Below, one piece after another: positions 1-7,152 of a stretch of DNA of 41,959 nucleotides. Position numbers and translations under genes: made by a program. The DNA is taken from positions 1-41,959 of the forward strand of contig NZ_PHRF01000067.1 in NCBI RefSeq assembly GCF_004151105.1, given 5' to 3'. This DNA comes from Streptomyces sp. L-9-10 (GTDB lineage Bacteria; Actinomycetota; Actinomycetes; Streptomycetales; Streptomycetaceae). The notes beneath the pieces are model-generated. The model was not told the DNA's origin. It made no database searches and was given only the letters and a program-made list of their open reading frames with translations. Numbering within the stretch: the first letter of the stretch is position 1; the number at the start of each line of letters is the position of its first letter.

Positions 1-1
1 G

Positions 2-367
2 CCCGAGCCCACCACCCAGACCACCCAGTACCGGATCAACTGCCTCCCCGAAGACGGCATCGACAGCGACCTGTTCGGCCTCACCGTCGAGTACCGAGGC
101 AAGGGCCGGTGGGCCGTCGTCCTCCGGAGCGCGTACCTCGGCGCCGACGGCGCATGGTCCTGGGGCCACGACTGGCCCGGCGAGCCCACCAGCGACCAGT
201 ACGAGGCGTACGAGGCGGGCCGTCAGCGGTGGCTGGACGCGCATCGGTTCGATGAGGAGACCGCGCTGCGACTCGCGAGGGAGGCTGCGCCGTACGTCAC
301 GGTCAACGGGTTCACGGTGGCGGATGCGATAGCGATGCGGCAGAGACGTGCTGGGGAGCAGCAGTGA
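2..367 (+). CDS. Partial phage early-region protein, function unknown (5' end outside window)
   Basis: The frame is open from the left edge and runs 121 codons to a TGA at 365-367; its start lies upstream of the window. The visible part is acidic and tryptophan-rich in the middle (WSWGHDWPGE) and ends in a helix-prone segment followed by a basic tail (MRQRR). Codon use has the GC-rich third positions seen in neighbouring genes. The stop overlaps the GTG of the next small gene by four bases (GTGA), which suggests translational coupling. I do not recognise the family. It looks like one of the many short, single-domain proteins of actinophage early regions. Confidence 0.6.
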   Translation, partial: PEPTTQTTQYRINCLPEDGIDSDLFGLTVEYRGKGRWAVVLRSAYLGADGAWSWGHDWPGEPTSDQYEAYEAGRQRWLDAHRFDEETALRLAREAAPYVTVNGFTVADAIAMRQRRAGEQQ

Positions 368-450
368 TCGACACCGTGCTGTTCGTGGTCCTGGTCATCG
401 TGGCCGCCGGGCTGCCGTTGGCGCATTGGGCGCGCCCACCGTGGCGCTGA
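364..450 (+). CDS. Very small single-TM membrane protein
   Basis: A 28-codon frame starts at GTG 364, overlapping the preceding stop as GTGA, and ends at TGA 448-450. Nearly the whole product is one hydrophobic helix (residues about 4-20, rich in V, L, A) followed by a short basic end (HWARPPWR). That fits a single-pass membrane peptide. Support is the coupled start and the hydrophobic pattern; no family is recognised. The 172 bases after it, to 622, contain no gene I can support. Confidence 0.4.
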   Translation: MIDTVLFVVLVIVAAGLPLAHWARPPWR

Positions 451-622
451 CGGCACGGCAGGCCCACGAGGGCAGCTGTACACCTCCGAGGCGGCCCGCG
501 AACCTCCCGGCTCACCGATTCCTCACCCCAGCCCCCGCCGGGCCCTCACACAGCCACACAGGGCCTATACGGAACGGACACCCCGTAACCACACAACCAG
601 ACACCACCCGAAGGAGAACCCC

Positions 623-1864
623 GTGACCCTGCACCTTGGCGACTGCCGCACCGTACTGACGGAACTTCCCGACGCCTCGGTCGACGCGATCGTCACCGAC
701 CCGCCGTATGAGATCGGCGTGGCTGGCCACGCCTGGGACTCGACAGGTATCGCGTACAGCGTCCCCATGTGGACTCAGTGCCTGCGCGTCCTGAAGCCCG
801 GCGGACACCTGATCTCCTTCGGCGCACCACGCACCTATCACCGCATGGCCTGCGCCGCCGAAGACGCCGGATTCAGGATCATCGACCAACTCGACTGGAT
901 TTACACGCACGGCAAGCCGAAGGGCTCCGACCTGGCGCGGGCCATAGACCGGCACCGCGACGACCGCGAGCAGGTCCTGCAGGTGACCGCGTGGCTCGCG
1001 GCGGCACGGGATGCGGCGGGCTGGACGAACCGGCAGATCGATGCTCTGTTCGGGTTCTCCGGCATGGGCAGCCTGTGGACCACCCAGGGCAAGGCCGCGA
1101 TCGTCCCCACCACCGAGCAGTGGACACGTCTCCGGGACGCGATCGGGTTCGACGACACGGAGATCCTGCCGCTCGTCACCGAGCTCAACGCCCGCAAGCG
1201 CACTGTGGGCGAGGCATTCGAGCAGCGGGAGATCATCAGTCGCACGCAGGGGCGAGCCCGGGAAGCTGGCCTGTACGGAGTGATGTCCGGGGACCGCATC
1301 GAAGCCCGGGCGGCATCCGAGGAAGCGCGCCGCTGGGAGGGCTGGAACACGGCGCTGAAGCCCGCGCACGACCCGATTCTCCTGGCCCGCAAGTCGACCG
1401 GCTACGACTCCCTGGTCGGCGGACTCCTGCGGCATGGAGTCGGCGGCCTGAACGTGGCCGCCTGCCCCGCGTCCGGTGGCGGCTGGCCGGCGAACATCCT
1501 CCTCGGCCATGACTGCCCGCCCAGCGGCTGTCTGCCCGGCTGCCCGGTACGTGAGATGGGCCAGGCGCAGCGGTCCTTCCCGGTCTTCCGGCTCAACAGC
1601 CGGACTCCGAACGCGGAGCGAGTCGAGGTCGATGGTGTCCGCCACGACACCCCGAAGGCAATGGAGTTGATGCGGTGGCTGGTACGTCTCGTCTGCCCGC
1701 CGGGTGGGACCGTGCTGGACCCGTTTGCTGGCTCGGGGACGACGCTGCTGGCCGCCGCTGATGAGGGCGTCTCTGCGATCGGTATCGAGGCGCATGAACC
1801 GTATGCCGCTGTGGCCCGCGCACGCCTTGACGCGCGCGCACCGTCCCTGTTCGACACCCCGTGA
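623..1864 (+). CDS. DNA (N4-cytosine/N6-adenine) methyltransferase
   Basis: This 413-aa protein is predicted to transfer a methyl group from S-adenosylmethionine to an exocyclic amino group in DNA. The catalytic DPPY motif is at residues 26-29 and the SAM-binding FAGSGTT motif at 368-374, the catalytic-first order of beta-class enzymes. A segment of roughly 120 residues (about 110-230) lies between the two halves and contains an HTH-like stretch (WTNRQIDALFGFSG), probably part of target recognition. The GTG start is preceded by AAGGAG. No restriction endonuclease is adjacent, so it is probably an orphan phage methylase that protects phage DNA or alters expression. A strong terminator hairpin follows ten bases after the stop. 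The class is confident; the target sequence cannot be read. Confidence 0.9.
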   Translation: MTLHLGDCRTVLTELPDASVDAIVTDPPYEIGVAGHAWDSTGIAYSVPMWTQCLRVLKPGGHLISFGAPRTYHRMACAAEDAGFRIIDQLDWIYTHGKPKGSDLARAIDRHRDDREQVLQVTAWLAAARDAAGWTNRQIDALFGFSGMGSLWTTQGKAAIVPTTEQWTRLRDAIGFDDTEILPLVTELNARKRTVGEAFEQREIISRTQGRAREAGLYGVMSGDRIEARAASEEARRWEGWNTALKPAHDPILLARKSTGYDSLVGGLLRHGVGGLNVAACPASGGGWPANILLGHDCPPSGCLPGCPVREMGQAQRSFPVFRLNSRTPNAERVEVDGVRHDTPKAMELMRWLVRLVCPPGGTVLDPFAGSGTTLLAAADEGVSAIGIEAHEPYAAVARARLDARAPSLFDTP

Positions 1865-1874
1865 CATTGCGTAT

Positions 1875-1905
1875 GCCCGCCCCCGGGTCGTAGCCGGGGG
1901 CGGGC
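1875..1905 (+). terminator. Strong hairpin after the methyltransferase gene
   Basis: Perfect 12-bp GC-rich arms GCCCGCCCCCGG (1875-1886) and CCGGGGGCGGGC (1894-1905) enclose a 7-nt loop. The hairpin starts ten bases downstream of the methylase stop and has no clear U-tract, as is common for terminators in high-GC actinobacteria. It separates the methylase from the next gene. Confidence 0.7.
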
Positions 1906-1943
1906 ACCAGCCCAGCACACCACGAGAATCCGAGGAGATCCAC

Positions 1944-2345
1944 ATGTCGTACCCCAGCCTGCTCACCCCCGAAGAGATGCTCACCACCGCGAAGGAGCGC
2001 CTCGGGATCCCGACGATCGTCTGCATCTGCGGCAGCACGAGGTTCATGGACGCGATGGCCGAGGCTGATCTGCGCGAGACTGCGGCAGGCCGGATCGTTG
2101 TGAAGCCCGGCGTCAACATGAAGGTCGCACACGAGCTGTGGGCGGATCCGGTCCCGACCGAAGCGCTCAAGGTCCGGCTCGACGAGCTGCACCGGGCGAA
2201 GATCCGGCTCGCGTCTGAGGTCCTCGTCGTCGGGGACTACATCGGCACATCCACTACGGCGGAGATCCGGTACGCGCGCGGTCTGGGCATCCCGGTGCGG
2301 TTCACACACCCCGAGGTCGACCCGGACGCCGGGCCCACCGAGTGA
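1944..2345 (+). CDS. Nucleoside 2-deoxyribosyltransferase-like phage protein
   Basis: A 133-aa protein with the glycine-rich motif CGSTRF at residues 29-34 after a beta strand (IVCI) and a later STTAEIRYA segment (about 103-111) that supplies a conserved Glu. This Rossmann-like arrangement matches the nucleoside deoxyribosyltransferase/DUF4406-like proteins common in actinophages, which are thought to act in nucleotide metabolism or base modification. No biochemical role is established for this subtype. The ATG at 1944 has GAGGAG ten bases upstream. The 3' end overlaps a GTG for the next reading frame. The fold is fairly sure; the activity is inferred. Confidence 0.75.
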   Translation: MSYPSLLTPEEMLTTAKERLGIPTIVCICGSTRFMDAMAEADLRETAAGRIVVKPGVNMKVAHELWADPVPTEALKVRLDELHRAKIRLASEVLVVGDYIGTSTTAEIRYARGLGIPVRFTHPEVDPDAGPTE

Positions 2346-2878
2346 CCGCCGCCCGCTGGATCGGCGCCAGCATCCCCCTGCTGCTCCTCACCGCCGCAGC
2401 CGCACTCGCCGCGATGCTCCACGCCGAACAGCGCCAGACCCGCCGGCGCCAGGCCCGTACCGCAGAGCAGCACGCCCGGCTGGTGGGAGCCCAGCCACCT
2501 CTATCGCCACCACCCCGACTGCACCAAGGAGAACGTCCGATGCCCACCCGGCAGTTCACCCGAAATGAGCTCTCCAACATCGGCGTACCGCCCGAAGATC
2601 CCGAGTACATCGAGTACGACGATGATCTCCTCGCCGACGAGCCCGTGAGCACGCTCAAGTACACGGCGCTGCGCCGCTGTGTCTTCCGCGCCCCTGACGA
2701 CGGCAGAACCTACGCCGTCGAGTACGAAGCCCAGCTCGATGTCGGCGACTACGAGGTGGGCGAGTACAGCCCCGATGACCACGGCTGGCACGGCGACATC
2801 GTGGAAGGCGTCGAGGTGGAGGGGCGGGAAGTCCTCGTCACCCGCTGGCTGCCCGTCGAGGAGACCGACCGTGCCTGA
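2342..2878 (+). CDS. Membrane-anchored long form of the 2540-2878 protein (alternative start)
   Basis: A GTG at 2342 overlaps the preceding stop (GTGA) and opens a 178-codon frame. The first part has a hydrophobic helix (residues about 10-26, LLLLTAAAALAAML) and an arginine-rich stretch, as in small phage membrane proteins. No stop intervenes before the frame continues through a second, well-placed ATG at 2540. Either one membrane-anchored protein is made, or a former small membrane gene now reads through into its neighbour, or both forms exist. I slightly favour 2540 as the main start. Confidence 0.4.
   Translation: MTAARWIGASIPLLLLTAAAALAAMLHAEQRQTRRRQARTAEQHARLVGAQPPLSPPPRLHQGERPMPTRQFTRNELSNIGVPPEDPEYIEYDDDLLADEPVSTLKYTALRRCVFRAPDDGRTYAVEYEAQLDVGDYEVGEYSPDDHGWHGDIVEGVEVEGREVLVTRWLPVEETDRA
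2540..2878 (+). CDS. Acidic phage protein of unknown function
   Basis: A 112-aa acidic protein starts at ATG 2540 with AAGGAG eight bases upstream, a better ribosome site than the in-frame upstream GTG at 2342 has. It is rich in D/E/Y (YIEYDDD near residue 25; VGDYEVGEYSPDD near 72), with a beta-rich C-terminal half. Its end overlaps the next gene's GTG by eight bases, so the small genes from 1944 to 3113 look translationally coupled. I do not recognise the family. Confidence 0.6.
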   Translation: MPTRQFTRNELSNIGVPPEDPEYIEYDDDLLADEPVSTLKYTALRRCVFRAPDDGRTYAVEYEAQLDVGDYEVGEYSPDDHGWHGDIVEGVEVEGREVLVTRWLPVEETDRA

Positions 2879-3113
2879 AGCCCGTCACACGGCCGACACG
2901 ATCACCGACGATGCGCTGGACCGGCTCTACGCCCGCATCACCACGCTGGAGGCCGTGGCCGCGGGCAATAGGCGGCACGTCCAGACCATCGCGCCCGAGA
3001 TCGACCGGCTCACCGAGGAGCGCGACGGCCTCGTCGCCGAGCTGGCTCGCGTCCGCCGCGCTCTCGACGGAACCGAACCGACGGACCGGGAGCCTCCCGG
3101 CCCGCCATCCTGA
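2871..3113 (+). CDS. Small coiled-coil protein
   Basis: An 80-aa protein from GTG 2871, overlapping the preceding gene by eight bases. Residues about 12-65 form a continuous amphipathic helix with heptad-like spacing of L, I and V (LDRLYARITTLE, IDRLTEERDGLVAELARVRRAL), so it is predicted to be a coiled coil. The tail is proline-rich and disordered. Such short coiled-coil proteins are frequent in the early regions of Streptomyces phages, but their role is unknown. Confidence 0.6.
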   Translation: MPEARHTADTITDDALDRLYARITTLEAVAAGNRRHVQTIAPEIDRLTEERDGLVAELARVRRALDGTEPTDREPPGPPS

Positions 3114-3136
3114 ACCCGACCACCGAGGGGGAAACC

Positions 3137-3346
3137 ATGCCCGACCAGCCCACCACCAGCACCTACTTCATCGAGTCCCGCCCCGCGCCCAGCGAGCCGT
3201 GGCGGAAGGTACCCGGAGTCGGGTGGGACAGCAAGGCCAAGGCCCTGGAGAAATTGGCCTATCGACGCGAGATGCAGCCGACCTGGGAGCACCGGCTGAT
3301 GGAGCGCATCACCACGATCACCGAGCGGCCGGCCGACGAAAACTGA
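3137..3346 (+). CDS. Small phage protein, unknown
   Basis: A 69-aa protein starts at ATG 3137 behind a GAGGGGG ribosome site about six bases upstream. The N-terminal half is predicted beta (TYFIESRP) and the C-terminal half is helical and charged, with a conserved-looking WEHRLMERI stretch. It may be a small nucleic-acid or protein adaptor, but nothing in the sequence gives a function. It sits in a + strand run of short genes with short gaps. Confidence 0.55.
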   Translation: MPDQPTTSTYFIESRPAPSEPWRKVPGVGWDSKAKALEKLAYRREMQPTWEHRLMERITTITERPADEN

Positions 3347-3401
3347 CGCGCCGTCGCCCAATGTCCGGCCACCCTGGAACTCGACCCGAAGGGGGAACAA
3401 C

Positions 3402-3584
3402 ATGACCCAGCAGACCGATTCCGACCACTACGAGGAATGCCCCGTCAACACCGGCGACGGCCCCGCGTGGGCCCCACGGACGTGCCGGTGCGACGCGATC
3501 AGCGCCGAGGACGATGCCTACTACGCCGAGCCCCGCAACATGGCTGACCTCGAAGACGGGTCCGCGACCACCCCGCAGTGGTGA
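3402..3584 (+). CDS. Small acidic protein with three cysteines
   Basis: A 60-aa acidic protein starts at ATG 3402 after GAAGGGGG. It has one isolated Cys and a CRC motif (residues about 14, 28 and 30), which is too few for a convincing zinc finger. No domain is recognised. It is the last of the small early genes before the double palindrome at 3660-3698. Confidence 0.5.
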   Translation: MTQQTDSDHYEECPVNTGDGPAWAPRTCRCDAISAEDDAYYAEPRNMADLEDGSATTPQW

Positions 3585-3659
3585 GCCGTTGAGCCGCTGA
3601 TCGACGCAGCACAGACGCCCGTCGCCCACACCAGGACGACGGGCGCCGCAGCACACCGC

Positions 3660-3698
3660 CTGTACTGAGTACAGAACCAAGTACTGTACTCAGTACAG
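3660..3698. promoter_or_regulatory. Double operator: two inverted 15-bp palindromes
   Basis: CTGTACTGAGTACAG (3660-3674) and CTGTACTCAGTACAG (3684-3698) are exact reverse complements of each other. Each is itself a perfect 7-bp dyad around one central base. Their centres are 24 bp apart, a little over two helical turns, which suits cooperative binding of two dimers on nearly the same face. The block lies 38 bases upstream of the HTH gene at 3736, so autoregulation or control by a GntR-like regulator encoded elsewhere is plausible. Confidence 0.7.
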
Positions 3699-3735
3699 GC
3701 GGGCATCCCGGCCCACCCCACACAAGGCAGGCCGC

Positions 3736-4023
3736 ATGCCCACACAACCCGAACTCCCCATCAACCTCGCACTCCTCACCCTCCCCAACGACGACCTCAT
3801 CCCCCTGCTCCACCAGCGCATCGAACTCTCCAAGATGATCGCCGGAGACCTCGACATCATCCGCGCCGGCCTCGTACGCCGCATCGCCGCCCACATCGAC
3901 GTACACGGCCTGATCATCAAGAACGCCGCCACAGGCATGCCTGTTGGCGACATCGCCGACCTGCTCGGCGTCACCGAGTCGTACGTCTACCGCGTCCTTC
4001 GAGACCACAATTCCGGGCAGTAG
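3736..4023 (+). CDS. Small HTH DNA-binding protein
   Basis: A 95-aa protein with an N-terminal helical region (about 20-60) and a C-terminal helix-turn-helix at about 69-92 (MPVGDIADLLGVTESYVYRVL). The pattern of helix, GVT turn and recognition helix is like region-4 or Trp-repressor-type HTH domains. The leader carries the double palindrome at 3660-3698, so it may regulate itself. It converges on the reverse-strand pair at 4204-4924, with a hairpin between them. DNA binding is likely; the target is unknown. Confidence 0.65.
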   Translation: MPTQPELPINLALLTLPNDDLIPLLHQRIELSKMIAGDLDIIRAGLVRRIAAHIDVHGLIIKNAATGMPVGDIADLLGVTESYVYRVLRDHNSGQ

Positions 4024-4157
4024 CCGCGCTCTTCATCGCACAGACGCACGCCCGCGGTATGACTGATGCCCTCGCTCGGGTGACGCCCACCCGAATCTCC
4101 GCCGCCGAGCACCCGGCCGCCGATTCGGTCGGCGCGGTCGAGCAGGCAGCACGAAGA

Positions 4158-4185
4158 CCCCCACCCCGAGCGATCCGGGCGGGGG
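4158..4185. terminator. Imperfect bidirectional hairpin between convergent genes
   Basis: CCCCCACCCCG and CCGGGCGGGGG (4158-4185) pair with one internal mismatch around a short loop. It lies between the + strand HTH gene (stop 4023) and the - strand gene ending at 4204, where a shared terminator is expected. Confidence 0.4.
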
Positions 4186-4203
4186 CCGACGTCGTACGGG
4201 CAG

Positions 4204-4629
4204 CTACGGCCGCCACTCCTCGCGGTAGCCGGGGTGATCGGCGTACACGGTGGCGAGCAGCCGGACCGGCCCTTCGAGGATCCCAGCTTCGCGCTGCGCC
4301 CGATCCCACACATCAAGGTCTTCGGCGCCGGGGCTGTCGCCTGCCGCCTTGATGCGTGCTGCCGCTTCGTCGCGCAGTCGGGCCGTGGTTGCGTAGTCCT
4401 CAACGATCTGCCGCTTGGCGTCGATCTCGCGCAGCACCCGCTCCGGATCGTGGCGGACGATGCGCTCGGCAATGCCCGTCCAGTTGCCGTTAGCGCACTC
4501 CTCCGCGCGGCCACCGTCGGACGCGACGATGACGCCGGTCTCGCCGATCTGCCGCCACGAACTCTTCACCCTGCGCGCCACCCGCTCATCCTCGTCGAGC
4601 CGGGCCCGAAGGAACACCAGCTCACCCAT
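4204..4629 (-). CDS. DUF6221-like protein
   Basis: A 141-aa protein starts at ATG 4629 with AAGGAG about seven bases upstream; a longer frame exists but lacks a ribosome site. It begins MGELVFLRARLDEDE, has a central HDPERVLREIDAKRQIVEDY block (about 77-97) and ends YADHPGYREEWRP. This is the signature of the DUF6221-type proteins found in Streptomyces genomes and actinophages; their function is unknown. It overlaps the upstream HTH gene by eight bases, so the two are co-translated. A paralogue with the same three blocks is at 10771-11253. Confidence 0.75.
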   Translation of the reverse strand: MGELVFLRARLDEDERVARRVKSSWRQIGETGVIVASDGGRAEECANGNWTGIAERIVRHDPERVLREIDAKRQIVEDYATTARLRDEAAARIKAAGDSPGAEDLDVWDRAQREAGILEGPVRLLATVYADHPGYREEWRP

Positions 4630-4924
4630 CGCCTTGCTCCTTCTTCGGTCGGGTCGTCCACCGAGTAGCGCCGCGCTCGATGTCCTGAACGGTGCCGAGG
4701 GACACGCCCAACTCCGCAGCGATCTTTCGGTATGACACACCCTGCGCGCGGAGATCAAGCACCACCTTGCGGCGGTACTCCTGGAATCGCTTGTTGCGCT
4801 CCGCCTGGTCTTTCAATAGACGGCCGATCACGCGTGCCCGCGCCAGGTGATCCGTCATCGCTTCGGCGCCGTCGAGGGCTTCGAACACACGCTGCGCCTC
4901 CTCTTCGATCGGCTCTTCGGCCAT
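4622..4924 (-). CDS. HTH transcriptional regulator (sigma region 4-like)
   Basis: A 100-aa protein starts at ATG 4924 with GAAAAGAGG upstream; longer in-frame versions run through the promoter and were rejected. The N-terminus is acidic and helical. The C-terminal HTH (about 60-92) reads VSYRKIAAELGVSLGTVQDIERG, with the A-x-x-x-G-V-S turn typical of sigma-70 region 4/LuxR-like helices. It is the first gene of a reverse-strand pair with the DUF6221-like gene. The dyad overlapping its own promoter suggests that it represses itself. It faces away from the Spd-like operon that starts at 5081 and may regulate that too. Confidence 0.7.
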   Translation of the reverse strand: MAEEPIEEEAQRVFEALDGAEAMTDHLARARVIGRLLKDQAERNKRFQEYRRKVVLDLRAQGVSYRKIAAELGVSLGTVQDIERGATRWTTRPKKEQGDG

Positions 4925-4959
4925 CCCGTTCCTCTTTTCCGGGTGAGCCGCTTGCCCAG

Positions 4960-4989
4960 ATCGTATGGGTGCCCATACGGTGGTGGCAA
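4960..4989 (-). promoter_or_regulatory. Promoter with an operator dyad in the spacer
   Basis: On the - strand a -35 TTGCCA (4989-4984), an 18-bp spacer and a -10 TACGAT (4965-4960) lie 36 bases upstream of the HTH gene's ATG. The spacer and part of the -10 are covered by an 8-bp inverted repeat, CGTATGGG and CCCATACG with a 2-bp centre (4962-4979). A repressor bound there would block RNA polymerase, which fits autoregulation by the HTH protein. Confidence 0.6.
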
Positions 4990-5080
4990 GCAGTCCGCGA
5001 CTGCCAATGGAACGGCCCCGGACGGAGCTGCGAACTCCGCCGGGGCCAGCCATCCACCTGCATCACCAGGAGGAATGACT

Positions 5081-5281
5081 ATGCGCGAGATTACCCGCGC
5101 CGCCGCCACCCTGGCAGCCCACACCGCTGGCACCATCCACGAACGCTGCGAAAACTGCCGACAGCCCACCTGCCGCTGCGAGCCGAACACCAGCCTCACC
5201 GCGCTCGCCGCCGCCGTCGGAGTCCTGCGCCCCAGCAGCCTCACGCCGCTGCTCCGCCGCGTCGCCGGGGTGAACCGCTGA
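5081..5281 (+). CDS. Small Cys-rich protein, possible zinc knuckle
   Basis: A 66-aa protein. ATG 5081 is chosen because AGGAGG (5069-5074) is six bases upstream; an ATG at 5075 would be too close. A CENCRQPTCRC cluster (about 24-34) after IHER could bind one zinc ion, and the rest is alanine-rich and helical. It heads a run of genes in which stops and starts overlap (5281, 5544). No family is recognised. Confidence 0.55.
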   Translation: MREITRAAATLAAHTAGTIHERCENCRQPTCRCEPNTSLTALAAAVGVLRPSSLTPLLRRVAGVNR

Positions 5282-5544
5282 TGGACACCGCGACGCTCGA
5301 CATCGTGCTCGGCGCCACCGCCGACCGGCTCACCGCAATGAACCCGGACACCACCATCAGCGCCGGCGCCCTCCACTCCGAGGTGCAACTCAGCATCTGG
5401 GACTGGCACGGGATCTACAACGACGCCGCCGTCGGCCGACACATCACGGCCGTGCTCACCGCGCTCGCCGACATCCCGCTCACCGGCACACGCGGCACCT
5501 ACGCGCTCCGCCTGCGCGAGCAGTACGGGGCGGTGACCCGCTGA
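5281..5544 (+). CDS. Small phage/AICE protein, unknown
   Basis: An 87-aa protein from ATG 5281, which overlaps the previous stop by one base (TGATG). It is mostly helical with a central WDWHGIYNDAAVGRH stretch. The C-terminus (RGTYALRLREQYG) looks like the end of a compact helical domain. The arrangement suggests translational coupling on both sides. Function is unknown. Confidence 0.55.
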   Translation: MDTATLDIVLGATADRLTAMNPDTTISAGALHSEVQLSIWDWHGIYNDAAVGRHITAVLTALADIPLTGTRGTYALRLREQYGAVTR

Positions 5545-5699
5545 TGGGCAAGCCGAAGGGCGTCAGCGCCAAGGACGCCGCCGACGCGTACAAGAAGGGC
5601 CAGGCCGCCGCCCGAGCCGAAGCCGAGCGTCGCCGCGCTGCCGCCGAAGCCGACGCGGAAGCACGCGCCGCAGGCAGCAACGCCGCCGCCGCCAGCTGA
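5544..5699 (+). CDS. Small alanine-rich basic helical protein
   Basis: A 51-aa protein from ATG 5544, overlapping the previous stop (TGATG). It is a single long charged helix, rich in A, K, R and E (AAARAEAERRRAAAEADAEARA), with a basic N-terminus (MGKPKG). It could be a coiled-coil or nucleic-acid-coating peptide. The coupled start and position in the operon support it as a real gene; sequence complexity is low. Confidence 0.45.
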   Translation: MGKPKGVSAKDAADAYKKGQAAARAEAERRRAAAEADAEARAAGSNAAAAS

Positions 5700-5778
5700 C
5701 CCACCTGACCGGCCGGGTCGCGCGTGCCACACCAACCGCGCGGCCCGGCCACACACTTCCGTGGAAGGCCCACCCCTG

Positions 5779-7152
5779 ATGACCAGCCCCGAACTTCCGG
5801 GCGTCCGCTACCGCACCGAGACCCGCCAGCGCACGGTGCCCCACACCATCAACGGCGTGACACTCATGGTCGAAGAGGACTACGAGGTCCGCGTACCCAT
5901 CCCGCCCCGGGACTGGGACCACATCGTCCTCACCGCCGTCACCGCTCTCGCCGGGCTCATGCTCGCCGTGGCCGTGATCTGGTCCACCGCCAGCATCGGC
6001 GACCTCCTCGACCGCGCCGTTCCACCCTTCGCGGCGTACGGCGCAGCGGTCGCCTTCGATCTCGCGTGGATCATGTGCATGGCCATCGAGTGGCTCGCCC
6101 GCTACGACACCCAGCGCGCCGCCCTCCCTCGAAAGGCCGGCCACGTGGCGTTGCTCATCGCAATGGCTGCGGTTGCCGCGCACGGCTGGCTCGAAGGCGC
6201 GGACGGCGCACTCATCGTGGGCATCGTCGGCGCCTCCGTGTCTGGCCTCGCCAAGGCCGTCTGGACCATCGTCCTGCGCCACCACGCCAAACCACTGTCC
6301 GTCCTCACACAGAAGTGGGTGGACCAGGCCCGCGCGGAGGCTGGCGGACGCCTCGCCATGGTCGCAGTCGACCGCGAACTTCAGCGCGCCGAAGGCTCCG
6401 CCGCCGCCGAAGCTCTGGCCCTGGGCAGGCCAGCCGGTCTACAGCGACAACTCGACGCTGCGAACGAGACGGTTTTCAACGTCGTCCGCACCAGCATCGA
6501 GCGGCAGACCACGCCGAAACCACGCCGCCCCCAGCCGCCCTCCGAGCCCGCCGGTACGCCCGGCGAACTTGTGGACGACATCGCCGCTCTCCTCGGCGGT
6601 GCCCACGCTCCGGTCGTCTACTTCATCCGTAACGGTTCCCGCGTCAAGATCGGCACCAGTCAGAACCTGAAGCGCCGCCTTGCGGCCCTCACCTTGCGCC
6701 CCGCTGATGTTCTGCGTGCCGTTCACGGCGACCAGCGTACCGAACGTGAACTCCACCAGAAGTACGCCGACCAGCGCGCGGGCAACACCGAGTGGTTCGA
6801 CCTCACCGGCCAGCTCGCCAACGACCTCGGCATCGCCCTCGATTCGTCCGCCCCCGCATCATCCGCATCACGAGATGCGTCCGAAGATGCGGCTGATACG
6901 CCGGACGATGCGGCAGCCGCATCACCTGATACGCCCCAGGCCAACGCGCCGACGGTGTTCCCGGGCAGCGCCTCAAAGAAGGCTCTCGTCCTGGCCGCGT
7001 CATCCGCGCTTCAGCCCGGCGCATCTGCTGCGGATATCGCGCATCGCCTCGCGCAGCAGGGATGCGCAGTGGACACGGCGTACGTCCGAACCGTGCTCTC
7101 CCGCGAGGCAAAGAAGGGCGGCGTTGGCGAGGGCGGGGAGGGCTACAACTGA
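5779..7152 (+). CDS. Spd-like membrane protein fused to a GIY-YIG (T5orf172/MUG113) domain
   Basis: A 457-aa protein. ATG 5779 has GAAGG about ten bases upstream; an in-frame GTG at 5761 is less likely. Residues 1-45 are cytoplasmic. Four hydrophobic segments follow (about 49-69, 82-106, 121-138, 143-167), and 170-260 is a charged helical linker. Residues 278-350 match the T5orf172/MUG113 type of GIY-YIG nuclease: VVYFI strand, KIGTSQNLKRR (290-300), ERELHQKY and EWFDLT. After a low-complexity D/A/S linker, a winged-helix-like domain (about 400-450) ends the protein. The membrane part resembles proteins of Streptomyces plasmid and AICE spread cassettes. Whether the nuclease domain cuts DNA is unknown. 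It overlaps the next gene by one base. Confidence 0.75.
   Translation: MTSPELPGVRYRTETRQRTVPHTINGVTLMVEEDYEVRVPIPPRDWDHIVLTAVTALAGLMLAVAVIWSTASIGDLLDRAVPPFAAYGAAVAFDLAWIMCMAIEWLARYDTQRAALPRKAGHVALLIAMAAVAAHGWLEGADGALIVGIVGASVSGLAKAVWTIVLRHHAKPLSVLTQKWVDQARAEAGGRLAMVAVDRELQRAEGSAAAEALALGRPAGLQRQLDAANETVFNVVRTSIERQTTPKPRRPQPPSEPAGTPGELVDDIAALLGGAHAPVVYFIRNGSRVKIGTSQNLKRRLAALTLRPADVLRAVHGDQRTERELHQKYADQRAGNTEWFDLTGQLANDLGIALDSSAPASSASRDASEDAADTPDDAAAASPDTPQANAPTVFPGSASKKALVLAASSALQPGASAADIAHRLAQQGCAVDTAYVRTVLSREAKKGGVGEGGEGYN

Noticed and set aside
348..626. 92-codon + frame before the methyltransferase
   Set aside because: It overlaps two coupled small genes out of frame and then reads as proline/histidine-rich sequence without a ribosome site.
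512..2170. 552-codon - strand frame opposite the methyltransferase
   Set aside because: The + strand methyltransferase motifs are unambiguous; the reverse frame has no recognisable domain.
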